Source: Saccharopolyspora phatthalungensis (GTDB taxonomy: Bacteria; Actinomycetota; Actinomycetes; Mycobacteriales; Pseudonocardiaceae). Taken from it: 64,000 nt of DNA. The stretch is taken from assembly GCF_014203395.1 (NCBI RefSeq), contig NZ_JACHIW010000001.1:5315501-5379500 (forward strand), in the 5' to 3' direction. Below are positions 26,567 to 34,780 of the stretch, piece by piece (within the stretch, counting starts at the first letter, position 1; every line of letters starts with the position of its first letter). The notes beneath the pieces were generated by a model, which worked only from the letters and a program-made list of their open reading frames with translations, was not told the origin of the DNA and searched no databases. Both the position numbers and the translations under genes were made by a program.

Positions 26567-26642
26567 CTTGGCGCTAATCGGCATCCGGGTGGGGCGAGTC
26601 CCGGGAAGATCCGCTCCCATTATGGCCGAAGGGAGGGTCGTC

Positions 26643-26867
26643 ATGTGCGTCACCGATCTGCCCTGCCCGAACTGCGGAGGAGTGTCGGGGCATTGGCGCA
26701 GCCTTATGTCGCCGACATCGCGGTGTGCCCCGTGCTGCTCCGGTATGGTCGTTTGGCATGGGCGAGGATGGCGGTGGCACGCGCGGCTGGGGCCGGAACT
26801 CGTTACACGGGACTCGGAGGCCGAGGCGGCGGCCGGTTCAGCGGAGTGCGTTTTCGGGCGCCGATGA
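26643..26867 (+). CDS. possible small Cys-rich protein
   Basis: A 74 aa frame opens at ATG 26643 with GAAGGGAGGG upstream. It has CPNCGG and, 21 residues on, CAPCCSG, spaced like a zinc ribbon. The C-terminal half is less convincing and may be out of frame with a once longer gene. A good ribosome binding site and the Cys pairs are the only support. Confidence 0.4.
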   Translation: MCVTDLPCPNCGGVSGHWRSLMSPTSRCAPCCSGMVVWHGRGWRWHARLGPELVTRDSEAEAAAGSAECVFGRR

Positions 26868-27560
26868 CGGCTGGGGCGTTGGTGCCGGAAGCGCAGCGGG
26901 TGCAGAGCCGACGAGAGTTCAAGGCGAAGCAGCGGCTGCTGGCCGAGCCTCGTTGCTGGGACTGGTCGGTGCCGCTGCATATGGTCGATGGCCTCTGCGT
27001 ATGCGTTCGGGCGGCGCATCTGGTGCGTGGGCCGAGCTGTCCGTGTCCATCGATCATCTGCGTGAGCGCACGGTCATGGTCCTGGCCCATGCGCCTCGGG
27101 CGGAGGGCGGAGGGCATCGTGATCTAACCGCCTGAGGCGGGGTGTCGTTGGTGTCGTTGACGGTCGGCGGCCACGAGGATTTGATGTGTATGCCCTCGCC
27201 GATGGTGCCCGTGATCAGGTCGAGGACCTGGTGCGGGAGCTAGCGCGGCGGGATGGGGCCGCATTCGACCGGCTGCTCGACCACGCCGGTCAGATGGCGG
27301 TCCGGCACGGGGAGGACGAGCTTGCGCTTGGCGGCGGCGGTGTGCTGCACACTGAGCTAGAGGTAACTGGTATCGATCAACGGATGCGGGAGCGGAGGCC
27401 GTCGGACAATGAGTGATCACAGCTGGAGACCGATGGGTGGGAATGGACGGCGTCTGGTGTGATCGGTGCCCCGCCGTTCACTGCGGCGGCGGACCTCGCC
27501 CTGCCGTTGGTCGCCTAATTCGTCCGCCGGCGTTCCGGCATTGAAGTCGGACATCTTGAG
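26868..27560. other. decayed or non-coding interval
   Basis: Open frames exist on both strands, but none keeps coding character throughout. A minus-strand frame between 27130 and 27400 reads sensibly in pieces (LVLPVPDRHLTGVVEQPVE, then HQVLDLITGTIGEGIHIKS) but is interrupted by stops, suggesting a ruined gene. Confidence 0.4.
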
Positions 27561-27614
27561 GTGCCGCGGCCGACGGTGATGCTCGTGGCTCTGGCGTTGT
27601 TCCAGGCAGCGCGG

Positions 27615-28076
27615 ATGGAGGCACCTTTCGATCCCGCCCATTCCTCTTACAACCTGTATCTCTCGCCCTGTATGTCAGTGGCCCGGCGATTTCTCGCCGA
27701 CGATGAGTCATCGCGCATGCTCGCGCAGATTCGTCCCTCAGGTGGTTTCTACCGGCTACACAGTAACTATGAGCATGTCCAGCGACCAAAGGATGAGGTA
27801 GGCACTCTGCCCCGGGAGGACGTGGCCGCGTTTGAGACGCTGCTTGCGGATCCCGCTGCATGGCAGGCCCGCCGCGAAGAAGCCCATGATGCGCTGGCCA
27901 GGTACATCGATGATGACGCGCTGGGCGAGGTCATCGGCGACAACGGCGCTGTCTCGCCGTTCGTGGATCCGGGGCCGCTAAACGACATCGCGAACCGGTT
28001 GGGGGTTCGGCTGTGGTGGCTGGACAAGCCGTCGCTGCCGCCCTACCTCACAGACGGGGAGAAGGGAGCGTCCTGA
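27615..28076 (+). CDS. hypothetical protein, possibly N-terminally truncated
   Basis: A frame with convincing coding character runs from about 27615 (ATG, MEAPFDPAHSSYN) to 28076; GTG 27561 or ATG 27672 are other starts. It is rich in Asp, Glu, Arg and Ala, with helical segments (REDVAAFETLLADPAAW, REEAHDALARYIDDDAL) and ends in YLTDGEKGAS. No ribosome binding site marks any start well, so the 5' end may be lost. No family is recognised. It lies among ruined genes. Confidence 0.45.
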   Translation: MEAPFDPAHSSYNLYLSPCMSVARRFLADDESSRMLAQIRPSGGFYRLHSNYEHVQRPKDEVGTLPREDVAAFETLLADPAAWQARREEAHDALARYIDDDALGEVIGDNGAVSPFVDPGPLNDIANRLGVRLWWLDKPSLPPYLTDGEKGAS

Positions 28077-28920
28077 AGGTCCAGGTCCACACCGGGCCCG
28101 GGAATTTCGCGGATCGGCACCTACACCCTTTTGAAGCTCTACGACGATGCTGCGGAGTAGCAGACCCTACGACCTGGGTTTTACCAGGTGATCCAGACGC
28201 TCGACGTGGATGTGTTCGTGTTCCAGAAGTCATGGCGCCCACCGACGGTGGGGAAGCCGCATTCAAGCGACTGGGCGCGTCGGGCTACTGCTGTCGGACT
28301 GGGTCGCCCTGGTCGTGGGTAGCGGGAGGGAGTGCGGTAGCGAGATGTGGCGCAAACTGATCGCGGGGACCGCGAGCGTAGAGGACGTCCGGCTCAGGGC
28401 GGTCAGCTACCACGCCGCCGTTCGGCCGTGCTCGTCGAGTTGATGAGCGCCGAGCGGGTCTTTGTGACGAAGTTGACCGACCAGGGCCTTCCTGTCGATC
28501 TCGCACATCACCGATGACGGCATCCCTGAAGCACTCCATCCCACAGTCGTCGAACTCAAACGCCGCTATGACGCCTCGGCCAGCCCAGTCATCTGCCGCA
28601 ACCAGCACGACATCAATGCACTGCTCGGAGATTTCGTTCCCCTGCCCCGGCGTGTGCTGGGCCCTGGAATGGCGCCGCACATTCCCACACGCCGCTTCGC
28701 AAATCGCCTTCACCAGTCCCAGCCACTCAGGCATCTGGCCAGGTGTGGGACCGAAAAACAAGCGCAGGCGTACCGGCCCCGGACACCCAGGCACCCGCGA
28801 CCAAGGAACCCGAAAGAACCCATTGAATTCGGGGGCGGTGTGGCCCCATCGCTGCAAGTGGGTGGTCGCGAAAAGGCTCCCAGCGCTCGGCCTCTCGCAG
28901 CCAAGGTCTTATGAGTGGAC
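28077..28920 (+). pseudogene. remnants of one or more decayed genes
   Basis: Coding-like plus-strand segments appear in different frames: 28110-28240 (RIGTYTLLKLYDDAAE, an in-frame TAG, then LRPGFYQVIQTLDVDVFVF), about 28425-28510 (LVELMSAERVFVTKLTDQG) and 28510-28660 (GIPEALHPTVVELKRRYDAS, then NQHDINALLGDFVPLPRR). Stops and shifts separate them. The family is not recognised. Confidence 0.4.
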
Positions 28921-29204
28921 GGGCATTCTGCAATGCGGCGAGTGATCAAGTAGTGCTTGCACCAGCCGCTTGCGGCCACTGGGGCGCAGTTAGAGACCAC
29001 GGCGTAAAGGGGGTGTGGCGCATGCTGAACTCGAAGGGGCGCTACACGGTTAGGACCCGGCCGAGTGTGGATCATACGCTGAGTATGAGACTTTTCGCGG
29101 CCCGAAGGTAACTCCGCAGGGCCGGCGGTGTGGTTGCAGCGTTGAGCGGTTTCAACCGACCATGGGGTCAAGCGGTCGCACCTGGTGGAATGGTGGTTCG
29201 GGTA

Positions 29205-29408
29205 TCATTCGTTGACGAGGCGCAGCACGCGTTCGAGTGACCACAGAACCCGGCCGTCGTCCATACGTACCTCGACGCGCAGCTGGCCTTCAGGGAATTC
29301 GTTGACAGTAGTGCGCCCTGTCGTGGTCCCTGTACCCGCTCGGTGGTACGTTGTGGTGGCTACTCGTTGGCCGGGCTTCCATGCGATCTGTTCCATATGA
29401 GCCTCCAT
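29205..29408 (-). CDS. small hypothetical protein
   Basis: A 67 aa frame from ATG 29408 (an internal ATG follows at codon 5, MEAHMEQIAWKPGQRV). It is a beta-rich, SH3/KOW-like small protein (GQRVATTTYHRAGTGTTTGR, then LRVEVRMDDGRVLWSLE). It is complete and has good codon bias in a region otherwise full of broken genes. Function unknown. Confidence 0.55.
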   Translation of the reverse strand: MEAHMEQIAWKPGQRVATTTYHRAGTGTTTGRTTVNEFPEGQLRVEVRMDDGRVLWSLERVLRLVNE

Positions 29409-30214
29409 TGCTCGGCGTTGTGGCTAGGATTGAACGATCTACAATAGATGAACACATTGTCGTGGCGCGAAGTCAAGAATTTGTCTAGGAATGCGTCCCG
29501 TAATCACGCGCATGGGCGGTCGTGGATTGCAGGTGATGGGGTTGATCGGGCGGTGTGGATACCGACGTTCACGGGCTGCGGGTGCGGAGGTTCGGCATAC
29601 TGGGGCATTGTGCGCCGTTGCGGGGCTGAACAGTCCGGGGCAGGTTGCTGGTGGAGTTGTCGCTGGAGGGCCGGGTGCTGTTGGTTGCGTCATGAGCGCT
29701 GTGGCCAGGGTTGGGTGCGGGTTCGGGGCTGCTGCGTGACGGCGAGCTGTTGCGGGGGGAGCTGTGCTGTTGGACGAGGATGGTTTGCTGCGGGGCGTCG
29801 ACGATGTCCGGCGGGTACTGCTGGTGACGATGCTGGGCGGACACTCCGGCGGAGTTCGGCTGCTCAATGGTGCTGAGGACGGTTTGGTTCAAGACGGCGG
29901 AACCGAGTGTGTCGGAGATCAGTGTCCGCCGAATGGGTGTGGTCGTTGCGCGCGAGGCGAGGCCGGCTCTCGTGGCTTGCCGGGGCGCCTGGGGTACTCA
30001 AACGTTTACTGGGATGGATAGCCGAATAGTCGGCACACGTCTAAGGATGCCACCGATTTGTTGCCTCAGCGTGAACTCCGGGCCCTTGGTCGGTGCCAAC
30101 AAGGGATTCTGCCAACCTGTCGTGAAGGGGAATCTCAACAATGCTGTCATCTGTGTCAGTCTGCCCGAGCGGCCGAGTTCTCGATCCGGGTGGTCCACGT
30201 CCTTTTCGGCGATA
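29409..30214. other. decayed or non-coding interval
   Basis: A gene-sized stretch with plus-strand fragments in changing frames (LVELSLEGRVLLVAS near 29650; GLLRGVDDVRRVLLVTMLGG near 29785). There is no intact gene and no recognised family. Confidence 0.4.
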
Positions 30215-30345
30215 TCACTTGACTGTTGCGGTGCAACAGAGCGTCCATATCCGTGTAGCCCGAACAACGGCCGCGCACCGTCGGCTACAGCCCCGGGGCA
30301 TGAACATCAACGTGTCGCTTGACTCCGGAAAAGGGGAGGATTGTC
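30215..30345 (+). promoter_or_regulatory. conserved leader (copy 2)
   Basis: This is a diverged copy of the leader at 25609-25739: TTGAC near 30220, the shared string CATATCCGTGTAGCCCG, a 7-bp stem (TGTAGCC at 30254-30260, GGCTACA at 30283-30289) and the palindrome GCCCCGGGGC at 30290-30299. It is followed by GGGGAGG and the GTG start of the decayed paralog. Confidence 0.6.
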
Positions 30346-31052
30346 GTGCCCAGAAAGAACGACAAGGCTCGAAGGCAGGCCAGGCCCCGCACGCTGCGGG
30401 CCGTGCCCCCGGCCGGCGCTGCCGCTGATGGATCAGTACGCACCGCGGCGAAGGACAAGGTGTGGACGGCGCTGTGTGCCCAACCCGGCGCCACCACCTC
30501 CGAGCTGGCCGTGGCAGCAGAGGTGGGCAAGTCCACCGCTGGAAAGATCCTGGCGTCCTGGGACAAGGACGGCACCGTCACCCGCCTCCCCGGTACCGCC
30601 GAAGGCGAGCGACGCGCCGCCCATCGATGGATGATCTGCGACTCCGCCACCACTGCGGTGAGCACGGGACCCGGGATCCCAACAGCCGAGCAGCACCAAA
30701 ACAACGACGACAGCACCGTTACCGAGTCCGGCCCAACCGATGACGGCGAGCCACATGGTGTCGCGGCCAGAAACGGCCCGGGATCGCTGTGAGGCTTTGA
30801 CGCAGGAGCCGGTGACCGCAGCGTCTGACCGGCTCAAGAAGGGAGAGCTGCGTGGGATGGTCGAGGATTTCCTGACCGAGCATCCTGGAGAACAGTTCGG
30901 CCCGAATACGATCGGTAAAGCGCTGCATCGCTCGCCAGGCGCGGGTGCGCAACGCCTCGGAGAAGCTCGTGGATGAAGGTTACGCCGTGAAAACCCAGGA
31001 CCAACCGAAGAAATTTGGTATCAAGCCTCCCACCGACGGCTCCGCCGCGTAA
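30346..31052 (+). pseudogene. decayed paralog of the two-domain winged-helix protein
   Basis: Starts at GTG 30346 (PRKNDKARRQARPR). The first domain (KVWTALCAQPGATTSELAVA, then EVGKSTAGKILASWDKDGTV) is close to the intact copy at 25740, but this frame ends at 30792. The second domain continues in another frame (KKGELRGMVEDFLTEHPGEQ), then shifts again near 30945 into NASEKLVDEGYAVKTQ, ending at TAA 31052. At least two frame changes are needed to rebuild it. The N-terminal 148 aa could still be made as a stand-alone HTH protein. Confidence 0.75.
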
Positions 31053-31076
31053 GAACTCGGCGGCTCGATCCAGGCG

Positions 31077-31107
31077 TGAACGGCCCAGCACACCGCTGGG
31101 CCGTTCA
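31077..31107 (+). terminator. hairpin terminator of the decayed paralog
   Basis: Perfect 13-bp arms TGAACGGCCCAGC (31077-31089) and GCTGGGCCGTTCA (31095-31107) flank a five-base loop, 24 bases past the stop at 31052, as in the intact copy. It may also terminate the convergent gene. Confidence 0.7.
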
Positions 31108-31476
31108 CCACGGTATCCAATGCCGTGACACCTCATTCGCTCCCCGTGCGGTGACGATCGAGCCTCCAGCAGCCAGGACAGAAACCGCCTCTGGGCGGTC
31201 CAGTACGACGGCGTCGCCCCACTCTAAGCCACCTGGATGCTGGGGATAGGGTTGTAGCGGGCGGGCGTCGACGTCGCTGACATAGGGCGGGCAGAGCGCT
31301 CGCTCGACGTGGGTGTGATCGGTCAGAGTTGGCAGCGCCCTGCCTGCGTTGGTGTCTTTATCCACCTCGGTGGTGGTGTATTCCCAGACTGTTTCGAACT
31401 GGTGATTCGCTCTGTGGCGCGGGCTTCCAGTAGTCGAGAACCGGGTCCCTCCAGTTCGACAGCCGCCTTTGATCAC
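31105..31476 (-). CDS. hypothetical protein, 5' end uncertain
   Basis: A 123 aa frame from GTG 31476. The frame stays open upstream to about 31550 (TWWSSRDTLYWLADHHAV), but no good start is visible there. A well-placed ATG in a different frame near 31577 (MPVDKPLEYNEFPHPR) hints at a frameshift near 31500. The middle part (LPTLTDHTHVERALCPPYVS) and the end (GGLEWGDAVVLDRPEAVSV) look like normal protein. No family is recognised. Confidence 0.4.
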   Translation of the reverse strand: MIKGGCRTGGTRFSTTGSPRHRANHQFETVWEYTTTEVDKDTNAGRALPTLTDHTHVERALCPPYVSDVDARPLQPYPQHPGGLEWGDAVVLDRPEAVSVLAAGGSIVTARGANEVSRHWIPW

Positions 31477-31634
31477 GGCGTGGTGATCGGCCAGCCAGTA
31501 CAGGGTGTCCCGTGACGACCACCATGTGGCCGTGGGTGGGGGAACTCGTTGTATTCGAGGGGCTTGTCAACGGGCATCGCCGGTGTCCTTTCTCGTGTGT
31601 ATGAACGGGTTTTCGCCCTGTGGTGTGTCTGTCG

Positions 31635-32162
31635 TTATGTGTTGTGCTTCGGCGGAGGTTGTATGGCGTTGCAGCCCGCGAGGTGGGCGGGGTCGCTGTG
31701 GAATTCCTCGGGGTGCTGGATGGGGTGGTGGGGGTTGAGGTAGTCGCCGAGGTCGGCGAGTGTGGCGATGCGCGTCCTGGGCACGGCGGCGCCGCATCCG
31801 GGGCAGGAGTCGATCATTAGCCACCCGTCGCCAGGGGTGGCGAGGTCGGGAATGAAGTGCCACCTGCGCGCGGCAGGCCTATCCGTGATGGTGATGAGGT
31901 CGCCGGGGACTTCTCCGCTGCGGGCGCGGTAGTCGCGTTGGGTGTCGTCGGTGATGGTCACCCGGCTGATGGGGATCTGGAGTGCGGCGGCGATGGTGCG
32001 GGCGACGCGTGCGCGACGCTTCCATCGTGTCCATTGTGGCGAGTTGTCGTGGCGGTGTGTGAAACCGCCGGGGTCGGTGGCTCGGTGGGCGTGTGCGGCG
32101 TTGAGTGCTCGTCCGGCGAGCCCTGTGGCGTGGTGTGTGGCTGGTGTGCTGGTATATGTCAT
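31635..32162 (-). CDS. hypothetical protein with CxxC motif (intact copy)
   Basis: The protein is 175 aa from ATG 32162 (MTYTSTPATHHATGLAGR). Key parts are ARTIAAALQIPISRVTITDD, a strand WHFIPDLATPGDGWLMID, the metal-like SCPGCGAAVP, and RIATLADLGDYLNP. It is not a known family to me. A decayed paralog with the same order of segments lies just upstream (32344-32755), so this is a gene type that was duplicated in the element's accessory region. Confidence 0.6.
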   Translation of the reverse strand: MTYTSTPATHHATGLAGRALNAAHAHRATDPGGFTHRHDNSPQWTRWKRRARVARTIAAALQIPISRVTITDDTQRDYRARSGEVPGDLITITDRPAARRWHFIPDLATPGDGWLMIDSCPGCGAAVPRTRIATLADLGDYLNPHHPIQHPEEFHSDPAHLAGCNAIQPPPKHNT

Positions 32163-32343
32163 TGGTCATCACCGTGTAATCAGTGCCGTGTGGGGGTTTT
32201 CGAATCGGAAGTCGTTGTTAGGCAGGCGGTACGCTCTTTTCCACGCGGTGGTGGGGTGTGTGGGTGTTCGGCCACAGTGTCAGGTGGTCGTGATGGCGCA
32301 GTGTGGGCGGTGGCCCGGGGCGCCGTGTTGTTCGGCGGGCAGG

Positions 32344-32755
32344 TGGTTCTAGCGTTCGTCGTTGTCGGGGGCGAGCCAGTCGCCGAGGTCGGCGAGCGTG
32401 GCGACGCGTGCCATATGGTTCCGCCGCTGCCGGGGTATTCGTCCAGTGGCGTCCACTCGTCGTCGGACGTGGCCGGGTCGGGAAAGAACTGCCAGGTGTG
32501 CCCGGTGCTCGGGTTGATCAGGTCCGAGTGCACATGGTGGGCGTGGCGATTGCCCGGTGCGAGGTCGTCGGTGATGAGCACGTGATCAACCGGCACCCCC
32601 AGCGCGTCGGCGATGGTGCGCGCCGCGCGACAGCTCGGAGTCCACTGTGGTCATTTGTGGTGGCGATGGTGTAGGGCGTCGGGTTCGGCCGTGCGGTAGC
32701 GGCAGGCGGCGTTGATCGTACGTCGGGCAAGCCGTTGGAGGCTGGTGGTGGTCAC
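32344..32755 (-). pseudogene. decayed paralog of the gene at 31635-32162
   Basis: Starts at GTG 32755 (TTTSLQRLARRTINAA), overlapping the preceding stop as GTGA. A TGA interrupts it after LHHRHHK, then a frame change leads into ARTIADALGVPVDHVLITDD and WQFFPDPATSDDEWTPLDEYP. A last shift gives ARVATLADLGDWLAP. Each block aligns with the intact neighbour, and the CPGC motif has become YPGSGG. Confidence 0.7.
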
Positions 32756-33000
32756 CGCTGCCAACCCAACGCGTCGGCGGCGCTGTCGGACAGGTAGCCG
32801 ACCTGCTCGCCTTCGCCCAGCCACACCACCGGCTCCTGCGTTGGGGGTGTGCCGTCGCGGTCGGTGTTGGCCGGGGTTTGCACGACGGCGCCGATGGTGT
32901 ATTCGAATGGCCGCCCCGGTTGCGCGGCCCACCGGATCGGGGTTTCGGAGTCGTGGTCTTTTAGAGCGGCGAGCAAGTCGCCGACGGTCTCGATTCCCAT
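32752..33000 (-). CDS. small hypothetical protein
   Basis: The protein is 82 aa from ATG 33000, with CTGGAGG upstream. N-terminus MGIETVGDLLAALKDHDSE, then PIRWAAQPGRPFEYTIGAVV and WLGEGEQVGYLSDSAADALGW. It looks like a compact alpha/beta protein, similar in style to small proteins of actinobacterial mobile elements. Its stop overlaps the start of the decayed paralog, so the two belonged to one operon. Function unknown. Confidence 0.6.
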   Translation of the reverse strand: MGIETVGDLLAALKDHDSETPIRWAAQPGRPFEYTIGAVVQTPANTDRDGTPPTQEPVVWLGEGEQVGYLSDSAADALGWQR

Positions 33001-33160
33001 CACAGACCTCCAGAGAGTCACAATAGACAGAAGGGTTTGATGTTCAATTGGTTGTTGGGCTGGCGGGTGCTTCGCGGTGTAACGATGGTGGCGGCGATGC
33101 TGACCGGCGAGGGTGCTCTGGTCAGCGTGGCGCCATGGAACGCCGTGGATTTTGGTGTGG

Positions 33161-33493
33161 TCAGTGTTGCGCCGGATGGGGCGGGTCACCGATGATGATC
33201 AGGGCGCGATCGATCAGTTTTTCGGCGATGGGTGCCAGTTCGGCAACGGTGTCGAGGTGTTTGTCGCGTGGCACCGGTGTCGTGTCCCACCATTGTTCCG
33301 GCGGCTCGAAGGTCAGATCGGTCCAGGTCATGTCGTGGGTGAGGACTTGTGCGAGCGCGAAGCTTTGGTGTGGGTAGAAGTCGCGGTGCACCGTGGCGCG
33401 TACTGTGCTCCCGGTTGGTGTCCGCACTGTTCGGATGTAGACGTAGGTGTGGTTGTTGCCCGTTGTTGTCTCGTCGGTGATCACGGAATTCAT
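33161..33493 (-). CDS. small hypothetical protein, paralog A
   Basis: The protein is 110 aa from ATG 33493. The central part (YVYIRTVRTPTGSTVRATVH, then FALAQVLTHDMTWTDLTFEP and WWDTTP) aligns along its length with the protein at 33567-33926. The C-terminal helix (TVAELAPIAEKLIDRAL) is also shared. A beta-rich core plus a terminal helix is suggested. No family is recognised. Confidence 0.6.
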   Translation of the reverse strand: MNSVITDETTTGNNHTYVYIRTVRTPTGSTVRATVHRDFYPHQSFALAQVLTHDMTWTDLTFEPPEQWWDTTPVPRDKHLDTVAELAPIAEKLIDRALIIIGDPPHPAQH

Positions 33494-33566
33494 GATGTGC
33501 TTTCGGCTCGTGGTGGATGGCGTGCGTCAGGTAGGGAAATGTATTTCCAGGTTTTCTGGTGGCGAT

Positions 33567-33926
33567 TCAATGGTGGCTCTGCCGCGCGGTGGGTGGCTGG
33601 TCGTTGTCGGGTGGCACGGTAAGGATTTCGGCGCTGCGGTGGATCAGCCGCTGCGCCAGTCCGCCGAGTACGGTGGGGGCGATGATCGCAGGGCTCGGTG
33701 GTGGGGTGGTGGTGATCCAGTTCGCGGGGCAGTCCTCGGTGAGGTGGGTCCAGGTCCTTTTCTCGGTGAGTACTTCGCTGACTGCGAAGCTGTGATGGGC
33801 GGAGATGTCGCGTCGAATGCGGACTCGCACGGTGCGCCCGTTGATCTGGACGACCCGGATGTAGTGGTAGCTGTGCGGGGTGATTCCGACGCTTTCGTCG
33901 ATTTCATTGATGTCCGGGGCAGGCAT
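33567..33926 (-). CDS. small hypothetical protein, paralog B
   Basis: The protein is 119 aa from ATG 33926, with GGAGG upstream. It matches the neighbour at 33161-33493: YHYIRVVQINGRTVRVRIR, FAVSEVLTEKRTWTHLTED, WITTTP and a C-terminal LGGLAQRLIHRSAEIL helix. A local tandem duplication is the simplest explanation. Both copies look intact, so both may be functional. Confidence 0.6.
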   Translation of the reverse strand: MPAPDINEIDESVGITPHSYHYIRVVQINGRTVRVRIRRDISAHHSFAVSEVLTEKRTWTHLTEDCPANWITTTPPPSPAIIAPTVLGGLAQRLIHRSAEILTVPPDNDQPPTARQSHH

Positions 33927-34258
33927 GGATTTCCTCCGTGACTATTCAGGTGGTTTCCGGGCTGTGAGGTTTTGAGGCGTGCCTGTGGGGGCATTGCGGG
34001 CAGGGCGTTACCCGGTGGTCGCTGTTACCGGGCGGCGGGAGTTGCGGCGGTTCGGAGTCGTTGGGGTGGTCCTGATCGCCGCGTTGCTTGCGGGGCTTTT
34101 CCGGTGTGGTCGCGTTAACCGGTGGCGAGGATCGGGTTCCCATTCGGCGGCGCGGTGCTGTTGTGCTGGTGAAGGCAGCGTCGAGCAGACCCTTGTCCCG
34201 ATGCGGAAGTGTGGTGTGGTGTGGTGAAATGGGCGTGTTGGTGGCGCTCGGGGGCCGG
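33927..34258. other. no clearly supported gene
   Basis: A minus-strand frame (stop at 33946) covers most of this interval but is low-complexity (Pro, Arg, Thr, His), and its upstream part overlaps the better-supported gene at 34259. Its end contains CPQCPHRH, which could be a small zinc motif. It is not called as a gene. Confidence 0.35.
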
Positions 34259-34690
34259 TCAGGTTGCGGGCGTTGTCTGTGTGGTGGGAGGGAGTTCCAG
34301 CCGTACGGTTTGGCTGTGGCAGCGGTACAGGGCGGTGGGGTTGAGCCAGTCACGGTCGCGCCCGTCGTCGGGTTTCACGCCGATATTGGTGTTTCCGTGG
34401 TGGGAGGCAGCGAGGAACAGACGTCCGGGGCCCAGGCTGATTTCCTCGCCTACGGTCGGCGTGCTGGGATACAGGCCCCGGGCCCAGTCGCCGCTGTGCG
34501 GAGAGGGCCGGGTGGCCAGAACAACGGCGACCAGGTGCCCGTGCATGCCGACTGGGGCGGCATCGAATGTCACGAGGTCGGGTGTGTGGTCACGGGTGGC
34601 GCGGGTGAGGCATACGGTGCCGTAGCGGTCGGTGCGCCGTTCGTCACTGTCCCAATATAGGCGTCCGGTACCGAGAACAACGGTGTCCAT
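34259..34690 (-). CDS. hypothetical protein
   Basis: The protein is 143 aa from ATG 34690 (MDTVVLGTGRLYWDSDERR), beta-rich, with VTFDAAPVGMHGHLVAVVLA, EEISLGPGRLFLAAS and a final RLELPPTTQTTPAT. It has good codon bias and a stand-alone start. It lies immediately downstream of the VWA gene in the same orientation. No family is recognised. Confidence 0.55.
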   Translation of the reverse strand: MDTVVLGTGRLYWDSDERRTDRYGTVCLTRATRDHTPDLVTFDAAPVGMHGHLVAVVLATRPSPHSGDWARGLYPSTPTVGEEISLGPGRLFLAASHHGNTNIGVKPDDGRDRDWLNPTALYRCHSQTVRLELPPTTQTTPAT

Positions 34691-34780
34691 TGTGGATTCC
34701 TTTGTTGTGGGTGAGGTGCGGGTGTGGTGGTCCGGGGGCGGCCCTGGGTGAGCTCTGGGGGCCGCCCCGGGGGTGTGTGG

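Noticed and set aside
26643..27135. A single long gene across 26643-27135 with one frame change
   Set aside because: The first frame has Cys pairs and a good ribosome binding site, but the continuing frame is Gly/Ala/Arg-rich without motif. Joining them is not supported.
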